Assembly: GCA_964391885.1 (NCBI GenBank)
Contig: CAYMNU010000075.1
Coordinates: 7,650-71,649, forward strand
DNA length: 64,000 nucleotides
Direction: 5' to 3'
Source: CAYMNU01 sp964391885
GTDB taxonomy: Archaea > Altiarchaeota > Altiarchaeia > JAFGQM01
The notes below the pieces were generated by a model. That model was not told where the DNA came from and made no database searches. It worked only from the letters and a program-made list of their open reading frames with translations. Shown here in pieces: positions 40,697-49,768 of this stretch. Within the stretch, counting starts at the first letter, position 1; every line of letters begins with the position of its first letter. A program made the translations under genes and the position numbers.

Positions 40697-41914
40697 TCAC
40701 CGGTTTAGGTGCCCCATCTTCTTCTTTTTAGTCTCTAGATACTTCTCATTATGTTTGTTGCTTGGTAGGCAGATAGGCTCCCTCCTGACTGCCCTGAGTC
40801 CATATCCTCCCAATCCAATAATCTTCCTAGGATTGTTCGTCATAAGCCTTATCGACGCAAGTCCCAAGTCGCGCAGTATCTGCGCACCTGCTCCATAATC
40901 CCTTAAATCATCTTCATATCCGAGTGCATGGTTTGCCTCGACTGTGTCCATACCCTTGTCTTGAAGGGCATAAGCCTTTATCTTTTCACCCAGTCCGATG
41001 CCCCTTCCCTCCTGGCGCATGTAAAGCAGAACTCCACATTCCTCTTCTTCTATCCTCCTGAGAGCCTCTGCCAGTTGCCCCCCACAGTCACAGCGCAGAG
41101 AGCCTAAAATATCACCAGTCAAACATTCCGAGTGAACCCTAACCAGCACATTTTCCTTTCCTTGCACTTCACCCTTCACCAATGCCACGTGCTCCATTCC
41201 GTCGGCGTGCGATTTGTATGCGATTATCTTGAAATTTCCATATCTTGAGGGGAGCTCCGCCTCCCCAATTCTCTCTACAAGAGGCTCTTTCTCAGCGCCT
41301 ATATACGTTTTGTCGTGCTTCAGCCTGTATTTTATCAAGTCTTCTATGGATACTATCCTCAAATTGTGCTTTTTTGCAAATATTTCCAGCTGTGGCAGCC
41401 TTGCCATAGTCCCGTCGTCATTCATTATCTCGCATATGAGGCCTGCGGGAGCAAGCCCGGCTAGCCTTGCTAAGTCGACACTGGCTTCGGTATGGCCTGC
41501 CCTCGTCAGAACGCCGCCTTCTCTCGCACGCAGCGGGAAGATGTGCCCGGGCCTGCAAAAGTCGCCGGGCTTTGCGTTAGGGTCTAGGAATTTTCTAACA
41601 GTCACGGCCCTATCATGGGCAGAGATGCCTGTCGTGGTCCCATCCTTGGCATCTATCGAGACTGTGAAAGCAGTCCCCTTCTTGTCTGTATTCTTTTTGA
41701 CCATGGGTTCTATATTAAGCTCCCTCATCCTTGTGCCGGTGGCTGCAAGGCAGATTAAGCCGCGCCCCTCCTTAGCCATGAAATTTACTGCTTCAGGTCC
41801 GACTTTGGCAGCAACTATCACAAGGTCGCCCTCATTTTCCCTATTCTCGTCGTCGACGACTATGACGAATTTACCCTCCCTGATATCTTCAATAGCGTTT
41901 TCTATAGTATCCAT
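40697..41914 (-). CDS. ribBA: Bifunctional DHBP synthase / GTP cyclohydrolase II
   Basis: 405 residues from ATG 41914, whose sequence matches the family start (an ATG at 41935 is an alternative). RibB half: FVIVVDDENRENEGDLVIVA, AGHTEASVDLARLAGL. RibA half: Zn-binding CLTGDILGSLRCDCGG and YMRQEGRGIGLGEKI. It makes both riboflavin precursors from ribulose-5-P and GTP. This fused bacterial form is unusual for archaea, which normally have separate RibB and a type III GTP cyclohydrolase. It lies directly downstream of ribD. Confidence 0.95.
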   Translation of the reverse strand: MDTIENAIEDIREGKFVIVVDDENRENEGDLVIVAAKVGPEAVNFMAKEGRGLICLAATGTRMRELNIEPMVKKNTDKKGTAFTVSIDAKDGTTTGISAHDRAVTVRKFLDPNAKPGDFCRPGHIFPLRAREGGVLTRAGHTEASVDLARLAGLAPAGLICEIMNDDGTMARLPQLEIFAKKHNLRIVSIEDLIKYRLKHDKTYIGAEKEPLVERIGEAELPSRYGNFKIIAYKSHADGMEHVALVKGEVQGKENVLVRVHSECLTGDILGSLRCDCGGQLAEALRRIEEEECGVLLYMRQEGRGIGLGEKIKAYALQDKGMDTVEANHALGYEDDLRDYGAGAQILRDLGLASIRLMTNNPRKIIGLGGYGLRAVRREPICLPSNKHNEKYLETKKKKMGHLNR

Positions 41915-41940
41915 ATTGCCTATTCCATCCAACATGTTCC

Positions 41941-43029
41941 TTACTTGGTATATCCAATCAGCAAGAAATCCTCGCCCAGCTGTTTCATCTCCACCCTCTC
42001 CAACCTGAGCGCATCCTTTATAGTGCTTACCCCTCTCCCCTTTATAGAAGCGCCAGCACCGCCTATGACCGTCGGCGCGATGAAGAGCATGACTTTGTCG
42101 ACTATCCCTTCGTCAAAGGCCGAGCCAAGAAGATCCCCGCCACCCTCTATCATTATAGATGTTATTTCTTCCCCCCCTAGCTCCCTTATGAGCTTCTTAA
42201 GGCTTATCCTCCCATTTTTAGAATGGGACATCCTTACATCAATGCCCCTAGCTTTCATTGCGTTGGCCTTGCCCAGTGGAGCCTGGTCGGTAGTGATTAT
42301 TATGGTGTCCGCATCCTCACTTAAAATACGCGCAGTTGAAGGAGTCCTCAGCTTCGGGTCTATTATTATCCGTATGGGGTTATTAGCTCCCGGCAGCCTC
42401 GCAGTCAATTCTGGGTCGTCTGCTATCACCGTCCCAACGCCCACCATGACAGCGTCCACCTGCGAGCGCAGCTCATGCACAGCTCTTCTTGCTTCTTCGC
42501 CGGTAATCCACTTCGAGCTGCCGTCTGCAGCCGACATCTTGCCGTCTGCCGAGAGCGCAGCCTTTGCTATGACGAATGGTTCTCCAGTGCTTATGTACTT
42601 GTCATACATCTCGTTCATCTTTTGCGATTCTGATTCTAAGATCCCTAAATTAGTTTCTATACCCGCTCTGCATAGCATAGCAAGCCCCTTTCCCGAGACT
42701 TTTGGATTTGGGTCCTCGCGCGCAACCACCACCCTTCCGAGACCCTCTTCAACTATCCTGTCCGCGCATGGTGGCGTCCTGCCGCGATGCGCACAAGGCT
42801 CGAGTGTGACATACATAGTCGCGCCGGATATGTTCTCTCCATGCTCCTTTGCGTCCTCGATAGCGGCTATCTCGGCGTGCATGCAGCCAGCTTTCTCATG
42901 AAAACCCCTTCCAATTATTTTACCGTTCTTCACTATTAAACAGCCTACTGCAGGGTTGGGCGCGGTCCTTCCTAAGCCCCTTCTCGCTAATTCCAGCGCT
43001 TCGCGCATATAGTCTTCGTCAGAAAGCAT
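41941..43029 (-). CDS. ribD: Bifunctional deaminase/reductase RibD
   Basis: 362 residues. N-terminal cytidine-deaminase-like domain (CMHAEIAAIEDAKEHG, PCAHRGRTPPCADRI with three Zn ligands) and C-terminal dihydrofolate-reductase-like domain (KAALSADGKMSAADGSSKWI, SQVDAVMVGVGTVIADDPEL, IMIEGGGDLLGSAF). It deaminates and reduces the pyrimidine intermediate. Archaea usually have only a stand-alone reductase (ArfC), so this is bacterial-type and pairs with ribBA 27 bp downstream. Confidence 0.95.
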   Translation of the reverse strand: MLSDEDYMREALELARRGLGRTAPNPAVGCLIVKNGKIIGRGFHEKAGCMHAEIAAIEDAKEHGENISGATMYVTLEPCAHRGRTPPCADRIVEEGLGRVVVAREDPNPKVSGKGLAMLCRAGIETNLGILESESQKMNEMYDKYISTGEPFVIAKAALSADGKMSAADGSSKWITGEEARRAVHELRSQVDAVMVGVGTVIADDPELTARLPGANNPIRIIIDPKLRTPSTARILSEDADTIIITTDQAPLGKANAMKARGIDVRMSHSKNGRISLKKLIRELGGEEITSIMIEGGGDLLGSAFDEGIVDKVMLFIAPTVIGGAGASIKGRGVSTIKDALRLERVEMKQLGEDFLLIGYTK

Positions 43030-43093
43030 TGCTTATATTCCGGCGTTGAACTCAAAAACACCCTGTTTTTCTTTTTTGTTTCTAGAAAGAAGC

Positions 43094-44542
43094 GTGGAGA
43101 AACTGCTTCTTGTTACCGGAAGACTCGCCGAGAACGAGGTGCGCGCAGCGGCAAAGAGGATAGGGGCAGACTTTCTTGTACTCCCTGTCAGCGTAGCCCA
43201 GTTTATGAGCACAAGGCTTGCAGCAGGAGAAATTAAGCGCCTTAAAATCAATTATGATAAAATAATACTTCCCGGCCTTGTGCGCTTTGACGCCTCCGAG
43301 CTTGAAAAAGAAATAGGCATCCCCTGCTTCAAAGGCCCGAAACAGCTGTCGGACCTCCCCGGGTTGTTTAACAAAGGCACTCTATTCTCTGGGAATAACC
43401 AACCAGACAAAGACGGCAAGGCAGAGCTTGCTCGCTCTTTATCGGCGGCGGAGAAGAAAAAAGCTGTTTTCAGCATAGGCAAGCTTAAGATAGGTCCCGC
43501 TCATCCCCCGCGCATAATCGCTGAGATAGTCGATGCCCCTCCATTGAGCGACAAGGCTGTTCTGGAGAGGACAGAGTATTACCTAAAGAGCGGGGCAGAC
43601 ATTATCGATGTCGGCGCCATAGCAGGTGAAGACAATTCCCAAAGGCTTGCTGAGATAGTACACATGCTCAAAAAGAGCGTGGATGCGCCCATATCCATCG
43701 ATTCATTAAACCCTGCGGAAATCAATGCATGCATCGATGCCGGGGTGGATCTTGTCCTTAGCCTCTGCGCCAGTAACCTTTCCGCTGTCAAAAATTCGGA
43801 CGACACAACCTATGTTTTTATACCCGACGAGGAAAGCGCGTTGGATGGAATTATTGAAAAGGCACAGGCCATGGGATTCAAAAAATTAATTGCAGACCCC
43901 ATATTACATCCTCCATTCAGAATCGCGGAATCGCTCTGTGATTATACTTTATTTAGGAAATCCGGCGACCTGCCCCTGCTCATGGGCGCAAGCAATGTGG
44001 TGGAGCTAATGGACATGGATTCCATAGGCATAAACGGCCTGCTTGCTGCCCTTGCCACTGAGCTCGCTGTCTCCCTAGTCCTCATAACAGAAAACAGCGA
44101 GAAGACGAGGGGCTCGGTAAGAGAAATGCGCAGGGCTCTTGACATGTGCTTCCTGGCCAAAGAGAAGGGTGCACTGCCCAAGGACTTGGCAATAAACCTG
44201 CTCCTTGCAAAGGCGAAAAACAAGGGAGACCCCTTTGAGCTTCCGGATATTGAGGTCATATCCGCCGAGCCGAAAGGCGATTTCATCCCAGACCCTGAGG
44301 GCCACTTTAGGATATCTGTAGATTTCGATAAGAATATGATAGTAGCGGTGCACTACAAGGGCAAGTGCAGGCATCTCATCCAGGGCGAAAGCGCGGAATC
44401 CGTCTCAAAATCGATAATCGAGAAAGGTATTATCTCGCGCATGGACCATGCTGCATATTTAGGGCGGGAGCTGCAGAAGGCAGAAGAGTGCTTAAGGCTG
44501 AAGAAGGGATATTTTCAAGACGAATGCTTCAAGGGCTTGTGA
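43094..44542 (+). CDS. Dihydropteroate synthase-related protein
   Basis: 482 residues if started at the GTG at 43094 (VEKLLLVTGRLAENEVRAAA follows); an in-frame TTG at 43046 lies near ribD. An N-terminal extension of about 140 residues precedes the DHPS-like TIM barrel (DIIDVGAIAGE, VDAPISIDSLNPAEINACID, KKLIADPILHPP, LLMGASNVVELMDMDS). A C-terminal domain (about 100 residues) follows. This is the archaeal DHPS-related family rather than bacterial FolP, and may act in the pterin branch of H4MPT biosynthesis. That fits the Fae, MtdB and MetF genes nearby. It is divergent from ribD. Confidence 0.8.
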   Translation: MEKLLLVTGRLAENEVRAAAKRIGADFLVLPVSVAQFMSTRLAAGEIKRLKINYDKIILPGLVRFDASELEKEIGIPCFKGPKQLSDLPGLFNKGTLFSGNNQPDKDGKAELARSLSAAEKKKAVFSIGKLKIGPAHPPRIIAEIVDAPPLSDKAVLERTEYYLKSGADIIDVGAIAGEDNSQRLAEIVHMLKKSVDAPISIDSLNPAEINACIDAGVDLVLSLCASNLSAVKNSDDTTYVFIPDEESALDGIIEKAQAMGFKKLIADPILHPPFRIAESLCDYTLFRKSGDLPLLMGASNVVELMDMDSIGINGLLAALATELAVSLVLITENSEKTRGSVREMRRALDMCFLAKEKGALPKDLAINLLLAKAKNKGDPFELPDIEVISAEPKGDFIPDPEGHFRISVDFDKNMIVAVHYKGKCRHLIQGESAESVSKSIIEKGIISRMDHAAYLGRELQKAEECLRLKKGYFQDECFKGL

Positions 44543-44808
44543 ACCAAGGACTTTTCGATTATCATTATCGCCAAGAAAATCGACAGTATCAAAATGAGCA
44601 TCGCACTGGCGTTTGTTTCTTGCACGCTCAGCACGCCCATATTACCAAGTCCTAAGATGAGGATTAAAGCCGTGGCGACTGATATTATATATAAAAGCTC
44701 AAGAAGCTTCTTGTGCCCGTGGGGCATCTCAAAATGGAGCGGGTCGGGAATGCTGCTAAACAGTTCCTTAATCGCATGGTTGAAATTCCCTTCAGATTTT
44801 TTCTCCAT
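44515..44808 (-). CDS. Small two-helix membrane protein
   Basis: 97 residues from an ATG at 44808 that overlaps the ilvE stop region; an earlier ATG lies deeper in ilvE. An N-terminal soluble part (EGNFNHAIKELFSSIPDPLH) precedes two hydrophobic helices (ELLYIISVATALILILGLG; AMLILILSIFLAIMIIE). Its 3' end overlaps the DHPS-related gene by 28 bp tail to tail. No function is assigned. Confidence 0.6.
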   Translation of the reverse strand: MEKKSEGNFNHAIKELFSSIPDPLHFEMPHGHKKLLELLYIISVATALILILGLGNMGVLSVQETNASAMLILILSIFLAIMIIEKSLVHKPLKHSS

Positions 44809-45667
44809 CATTCTCGCGTAATTTCGCAAACTCTGCCATCAATTTCCTTGTCATATCGCCCGGCTTGCCGCTGCCTAAGGTATTATCATCCACTCGTATT
44901 ATCGGTATTATCTCGGCTGCAGTTCCGGTCATGAAAGCCTCGTCCGCGCTCAGGACATCTTCCAGCTCCAGGTCGGCTTCCTCTGACTTGATGTCCAGTT
45001 CTTTGGCCATGTCCAAAACCGCGCCGCGCGTTATTCCCACAAGCGCGCCGTAGCCGACCTTCGGTGTCAAAAGCTTGCCGTTTTTTACTATGAATATGTT
45101 GTCGCCAGACCCCTCGCAGACTTTCCCCCTCGAGTCCATCATCAGGGCCTCATCGTATCCTGCATCTATCGCTTCGACGTTGGCCAGGATGTTATTGACA
45201 TAGTTGAGTGTCTTGGCCCTAGTGTCCAGCGCCTCGGGAGCTATCCTGACTGTTTTGACAGTCTTGACTTTTATTCCCTTCTCATACAAGTCGCCGTAGA
45301 GTGGCGCGAAGTTCTGGGATATGCATATTACCGTTGGCATCGGACACTTCCTTGGGTTCAATCCGAGGTCCCCGTAGCCTCGTGTAACTATTAGTCTAGT
45401 GTATGCGTCTGTAAGACTATTCTTCCTCAGGCTTTCGACGACTATCTCCGACATCTCTTCAGGGGATGCGGGTATATTCAGGCCAATGATCCTGGCGCTT
45501 TCGTAAAGGCGGTCTATATGCTCTTTAAGCCTGAACACATTGCCGCTGTAACAGCGTATCCCCTCAAAGACCCCGTCCCCATAGAGTAAACCATGGTCGT
45601 AAACTGAAATCTTCGCATCACCCTTTGGATACCATTTGCCGTCTATGTAAATGAGTGGTTCTGCCAT
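44792..45667 (-). CDS. ilvE: Branched-chain amino acid aminotransferase (class IV)
   Basis: 291 residues, PLP fold type IV: ISVYDHGLLYGDGVFEGIRC, LRKNSLTDAYTRLIVTRGYG, DTRAKTLNYVNNILA (PLP-Lys in AKTLNYVN), MDSRGKVCEGSGDNIFIV, FMTGTAAEIIPI. It transaminates Leu, Ile and Val. D-amino-acid aminotransferase and ADC lyase share the fold, but the YTRLIVTRGYGD and TGTAAE motifs favour IlvE. Confidence 0.92.
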   Translation of the reverse strand: MAEPLIYIDGKWYPKGDAKISVYDHGLLYGDGVFEGIRCYSGNVFRLKEHIDRLYESARIIGLNIPASPEEMSEIVVESLRKNSLTDAYTRLIVTRGYGDLGLNPRKCPMPTVICISQNFAPLYGDLYEKGIKVKTVKTVRIAPEALDTRAKTLNYVNNILANVEAIDAGYDEALMMDSRGKVCEGSGDNIFIVKNGKLLTPKVGYGALVGITRGAVLDMAKELDIKSEEADLELEDVLSADEAFMTGTAAEIIPIIRVDDNTLGSGKPGDMTRKLMAEFAKLRENDGEKI

Positions 45668-45715
45668 TGCGGTATATTTCGGATTCGGGTTAGAAAAATA
45701 AAAGAGAGTATTGGC

Positions 45716-48670
45716 CTATCCCTTAATACACACCATCGGCTTCAGGAGCGCGACCTTCTTGGCGATGCCCGAATAATGCATGACATCCACGACCTCGTTT
45801 ACGTCCTTGTAGGCCCCGGGAGCCTCTTCTGCCACGCCTGCGATGCTGTGGCCTTTCACTACTATGCCCTTCTTAGCAAGCTCATCCACAAGCTGCCCGC
45901 CCTGCCACTTACCCTTGGCCTGCTGGCGCGACATGTTCCTCCCCGCCCCGTGGCAGGAGCTCCCAAAGGTCTCATCCATTCCTTCTTGGGTGCCGTGAAG
46001 TATGTAAGAGCAGGTCCCCATGGTTCCACCGATGAGCACCGGCTGGCCCACTTCCCTATACGCTTTCGGGACCTCTTCCCTCCCAGGCCCGAAGGCGCGC
46101 GTGGCCCCTTTTCGCATGACGAGCAGCTGTTTTTCCCTGCCGTCATCCATGTGCTTTTCCAGTTTCGCAGTATTGTGGCCTACGTCATAAAGCATCTTCA
46201 GGCTTTCTTCGGGGACGCCCATAGCCTTGTTGAACGCTCTTCGCGTGAGATGGGCAATCGCCTGGCGGTTCGCGAAAGCCGCATTGATTCCGCAGTTGAC
46301 TGCTGAAAAGTATTTTTTGCCTTCCTCGCTTCCTATAGGCGCGCAGACCAGCTCCTTTTCCCTTATCGGTATTTTGTACTTTTTGCTTGCCGCATCGAGT
46401 GTCTTCAGGTAGTCGGTCCCTATCTGGTGCCCTAGTGCGCGGGAGCCGCAATGTATTGAGACGAGAACCTGGCCTTCACTTAGGCCGTAAGCACTTGCAG
46501 CCGCACCGTCAAAGATTTTTTCGACATATTGCACTTCTAAATAATGGTTCCCGCTGCCCAGGGTCCCCACCTGCTTGAACTGCCTCTGCTTGGCTTGGCG
46601 GGAAACGTTTTCCGGAACTGCGCCGTTTACTTTTCCTCTTTCTTCTGTGAACTCCAGGTCTTCTTTGTAACCGTAGCCGTGCTCTATAGTATACTCTGCA
46701 CCATTCACAAGGACTTCGTCTATTTCATCCACCGAAAGCCTGATGTCGCCCGTGGAGCCGAGACCCGCCGGGACTGTGTCGAATAGCGCGTCTGCGAGCT
46801 CTTTTTTCTTCTTTTCGATTTCTTCGCGCATGAGGCCTGTCTTGAGAGTCCTGACGCCGCAGTTTATATCATAGCCTACTCCCGCCACGCTTATGACGCC
46901 CTCGTTTAAATCGAATGCCCCTACACCACCTATGCAGTTGGAAACAACGAAATTATTTGCTATAAAATTATGGTCTTTATGAAGTACTGTGAAATCATAA
47001 ACATCACCATCATATGGGACCTCTTTTAATTCCGTTATTTCATCCCAGACTACTCCGCCCCTCCCCAAACCTTTTGTACACCTTTTCATATGCTCTGAGA
47101 AACGCGGGAATGAAGGCGATACGTTTGGCATTACTGCCTTCTTTTTCTTGAGTTTGAAACATACGCTTGAAATGAATCGTTCAGTCATTACGTCATTTGA
47201 GAGCCTTTCCCCTATTTTTCTATAACTCAATCCGCGTTTGAGCAATGCGGGTATTAAGACTTTAACAGCATAACTCTTTTCTTCCAGAATTCTTTGCTTG
47301 TATTTCAGATACTGTATGGAAACATTAGCTTCAAAACTCCTTTTGCTATTGTACTCAAATCCGATTTTGGACCACAAATTAATCAGGCTTTCAATCTTTG
47401 ATGAAAAAACCAGCTCCAGATGCCACGAAATCTCACCCTTTGTATTAACATGCTTTCTTCTTTTGGTTATATCGCTTCTTGTCTCAACCCCAAATTCCTT
47501 AAGCATTTTTGATAGGTCTTTTAGGAACTTCTTGCCGTTTTGAATCAAATCCCCGGATTTGTTCATCGGAAAAACAGGACAATTGAACATAGTCTCTTTC
47601 CCCTTCCTCGGGTGAGGCCTTCTCAGCTCAGCTCCAAAAAGACTTGCAAGGAAAAGCCTTTTTTGCCACAGCGGCGCCTTCATGATCCATCCAGGGACAT
47701 CATAGACCTGGAAAACTTTCCTCCCCATAGGCTGCCCCAATGTTTTCAGAAGAACCATCAAGCTCGTGGCATTGACAACGAACTCTGAACTGTCGCTCTT
47801 TCTTTTGTGTAATGGGGACGGAACGTACCCAATCGCTTTTATATCCTGCCTTATTTTTTCCAAATCCTCGCCTTTTCCAGAAAACTGGATAACACCATCC
47901 CCCCTCTTCCCGATAAAATTCATTGTCCCATCTCCGAACACAAACCCCATGATTTTTATTATGTATGGAAGTTTTGGATGGTCGTATGATAATTTCAGAA
48001 GCCCCCTTTTCTTCAATGCATGAAGATTCTGGTCAAATCCTACCTCGCCGGGAACTCTCCCCAATTTCAGTAGTGTTTTTTTGATATCCTTTTCAGAAAC
48101 TATGACTGTTTTAAGCGGTTTCTCATAAGGCACACCCTCAAAGGGAAGGACGGCCACTTCCTTCCCAATACAGAGTTTTTCCATATCGACCATCCCGTTT
48201 TTTGTAAAAAACGGGTGGTCCGCAGTTGCCATTATCCCCTTCCCGCTCTTAGTCATAAGCCTGAATACCTTGTTCCCGGCTTTAATCTTGAGAAATTTGC
48301 TGATTTTCGTTTCGGTTACTTCGATTGCCGTCTTGTCCAAAGTCTTTAGCTTCTCCCCTTTCCATACATTTTTATAATCTTTTATCGGGAGGAAATATCC
48401 AAAACCGGAAAGTACCTCTGTATCGGGATGACAGCAAAACCCATATCCCGGGTGGACGTCGCTCATAGCCAGCGAGGCTTTTTGTATGCCAGGCAAACAA
48501 GCGACATTTTCTATTTGTTTTAGCGCGTTCCACTCCTTGCCTGCAGCTACATCGTCCGTCAGGTGTTTGATGATTTTCTCGTCGCCGTAGATTCGCCCCG
48601 GGACCAGCATATCGCCTTTTTTGGGAATCTCCCAGCGGTATTTGTCCAGTTTCCTAATCTTGATACCCAT
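45716..48670 (-). CDS. rtcB: RNA ligase RtcB containing an intein
   Basis: 984 residues from ATG 48670, which overlaps the upstream stop by 1 bp. The exteins total 484 residues, the size of RtcB: SDVHPGYGF before and IGGVGAFDLNEGVISVAG after the intein, then the Mn-binding VGYDINCGVRTLK, SIHCGSRALGHQIG, GSSCHGAGRNMSRQQAKG and HSIAGVAEEAPGAYKDV. RtcB joins 2',3'-cyclic phosphate to 5'-OH ends in tRNA splicing. The residue after the intein (Cys in CIGGVG) is Pro in many RtcB proteins. Archease, its cofactor, is encoded just upstream. Confidence 0.96.
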   Translation of the reverse strand: MGIKIRKLDKYRWEIPKKGDMLVPGRIYGDEKIIKHLTDDVAAGKEWNALKQIENVACLPGIQKASLAMSDVHPGYGFCCHPDTEVLSGFGYFLPIKDYKNVWKGEKLKTLDKTAIEVTETKISKFLKIKAGNKVFRLMTKSGKGIMATADHPFFTKNGMVDMEKLCIGKEVAVLPFEGVPYEKPLKTVIVSEKDIKKTLLKLGRVPGEVGFDQNLHALKKRGLLKLSYDHPKLPYIIKIMGFVFGDGTMNFIGKRGDGVIQFSGKGEDLEKIRQDIKAIGYVPSPLHKRKSDSSEFVVNATSLMVLLKTLGQPMGRKVFQVYDVPGWIMKAPLWQKRLFLASLFGAELRRPHPRKGKETMFNCPVFPMNKSGDLIQNGKKFLKDLSKMLKEFGVETRSDITKRRKHVNTKGEISWHLELVFSSKIESLINLWSKIGFEYNSKRSFEANVSIQYLKYKQRILEEKSYAVKVLIPALLKRGLSYRKIGERLSNDVMTERFISSVCFKLKKKKAVMPNVSPSFPRFSEHMKRCTKGLGRGGVVWDEITELKEVPYDGDVYDFTVLHKDHNFIANNFVVSNCIGGVGAFDLNEGVISVAGVGYDINCGVRTLKTGLMREEIEKKKKELADALFDTVPAGLGSTGDIRLSVDEIDEVLVNGAEYTIEHGYGYKEDLEFTEERGKVNGAVPENVSRQAKQRQFKQVGTLGSGNHYLEVQYVEKIFDGAAASAYGLSEGQVLVSIHCGSRALGHQIGTDYLKTLDAASKKYKIPIREKELVCAPIGSEEGKKYFSAVNCGINAAFANRQAIAHLTRRAFNKAMGVPEESLKMLYDVGHNTAKLEKHMDDGREKQLLVMRKGATRAFGPGREEVPKAYREVGQPVLIGGTMGTCSYILHGTQEGMDETFGSSCHGAGRNMSRQQAKGKWQGGQLVDELAKKGIVVKGHSIAGVAEEAPGAYKDVNEVVDVMHYSGIAKKVALLKPMVCIKG
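46937..48436 (-). other. 500-residue intein with LAGLIDADG homing endonuclease
   Basis: The intein occupies residues 79-578 of the precursor. Splice block A is CCHPDTEVLSGFGYF. Block B is near GIMATADHPFF. Block G ends HNFIANNFVVSN, followed by the +1 Cys of the extein. Two degenerate LAGLIDADG helices are visible (IIKIMGFVFGDGTMNF and RLFLASLFGAEL). Both Asp or Glu catalytic positions look plausible (GDG; GAE), so the homing enzyme may be active. Insertion is at the conserved GYGF-xIGGV site, an RtcB intein site also used by Pyrococcus as far as I recall. Confidence 0.9.
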
Positions 48671-49311
48671 CACTTCACCTTCGTGTAAACCAAAAGCCTA
48701 AGCCCCTCATGCCAGGGGGTGCTCTCCAATGGCTCATGCTCTTTAAGCACTTTCAAAAGCTTTCTATCCGGTAACCTGTGCTCAGTCTTTACAAGCCTAA
48801 ACTCCCCCCCACCAAGGTTCTCTGGAACCTGACCTATTTTTGGATGGGGTGCCAAGACTACGAATTTGCCTCCCCTTGAAAGGAGTTTAGCGGCTGCATT
48901 TGTGCTCATATTCACATCCTTTATTGTCGGCATCAAGCTGTAGTAATGGGTGAACCTCCCATGTAGCATTTCCGGTCTCAATGCATCCGGCACGCCTCCC
49001 CCATAATCCATATGCGCGCCATCTACCCCATGCTTCCGTGCTTCATTTATGACTTCTTGATTGCTGTCGACTCCTAAATAGCTCCCAAAAGGCTTCCTTC
49101 CCTGGCGCTCCCTGGCCCGTCTGTAAAGCATACCCGCCCCACAGCCTTCATCGAACACATGAGAATTCGAATCAGCTCCGGAAGCCTCCAATACCCAGTC
49201 ATATATTTGTGCCATATGCCTCGACGGGGCGACCTCTCTTGCAAAGTGGACAGGACCTTTGGGTCTCTTTCTTACAGTACTTTTAATCCTCCGCAGGAAT
49301 CTCCCGACCAT
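48670..49311 (-). CDS. Class I SAM-dependent methyltransferase
   Basis: 213 residues from ATG 49311, 2 bp after the archease stop (an ATG at 49332 would overlap it). SAM motif I is HVFDEGCGAGMLY, motif II region LGVDSNQEVINEARK, and later strands GKFVVLAPHP. The Arg/Lys-rich N-terminus suggests an RNA substrate. Its location between archease and rtcB points to tRNA or RNA metabolism. The target is unknown. Confidence 0.75.
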   Translation of the reverse strand: MVGRFLRRIKSTVRKRPKGPVHFAREVAPSRHMAQIYDWVLEASGADSNSHVFDEGCGAGMLYRRARERQGRKPFGSYLGVDSNQEVINEARKHGVDGAHMDYGGGVPDALRPEMLHGRFTHYYSLMPTIKDVNMSTNAAAKLLSRGGKFVVLAPHPKIGQVPENLGGGEFRLVKTEHRLPDRKLLKVLKEHEPLESTPWHEGLRLLVYTKVK

Positions 49312-49313
49312 TT

Positions 49314-49730
49314 TTATATGTCCAGCACGCACTGAATGTGATGCTCTCCAAACACTTGCTTGTACTTCAAGCCCGAGTAAGTGGCAGCCTTGACCTCGGT
49401 CTTGAAGTTCTGCTCGGGCTTCATTTCATCACCATAAGCCTCACCCTTTAATGTGAAAGTCTCACCCTCACTGATATTGACTTTGAACTTGGAAAAGACC
49501 ATGCCCTTAATGTCCTTCTGTGCGAGCAGAGAATTCAGCCACTCGATGAAAAGAGTATCTAAAGCATCGGCCCCGACATTGACTTCAACCTTCTTCCTCG
49601 GCTCGACCTTCTCGACATCCACCATAACCCCGAATATGGCTTTCGCTCCCTCTTCAAAGGCCTGCTCGCGAGTATTGCCCATGGCTAATATACCTATATC
49701 GGCTTCGTGATCGAGATATTGATATGACAT
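49314..49730 (-). CDS. Archease, RtcB cofactor
   Basis: 138 residues: YQYLDHEADIGILAMGN, EEGAKAIFGVMVD, DTLFIEWLNSLLAQKDI, VKAATYSGLKYKQ and a CVLDI end, the canonical archease pattern with the metal-binding Asp residues. It accelerates RtcB guanylylation and ligation. It lies upstream of the methyltransferase and rtcB in one operon. Confidence 0.95.
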   Translation of the reverse strand: MSYQYLDHEADIGILAMGNTREQAFEEGAKAIFGVMVDVEKVEPRKKVEVNVGADALDTLFIEWLNSLLAQKDIKGMVFSKFKVNISEGETFTLKGEAYGDEMKPEQNFKTEVKAATYSGLKYKQVFGEHHIQCVLDI

Positions 49731-49768
49731 GAGAGAATTAGAACATTTGAAGTTAAAATCTCAAAAGC

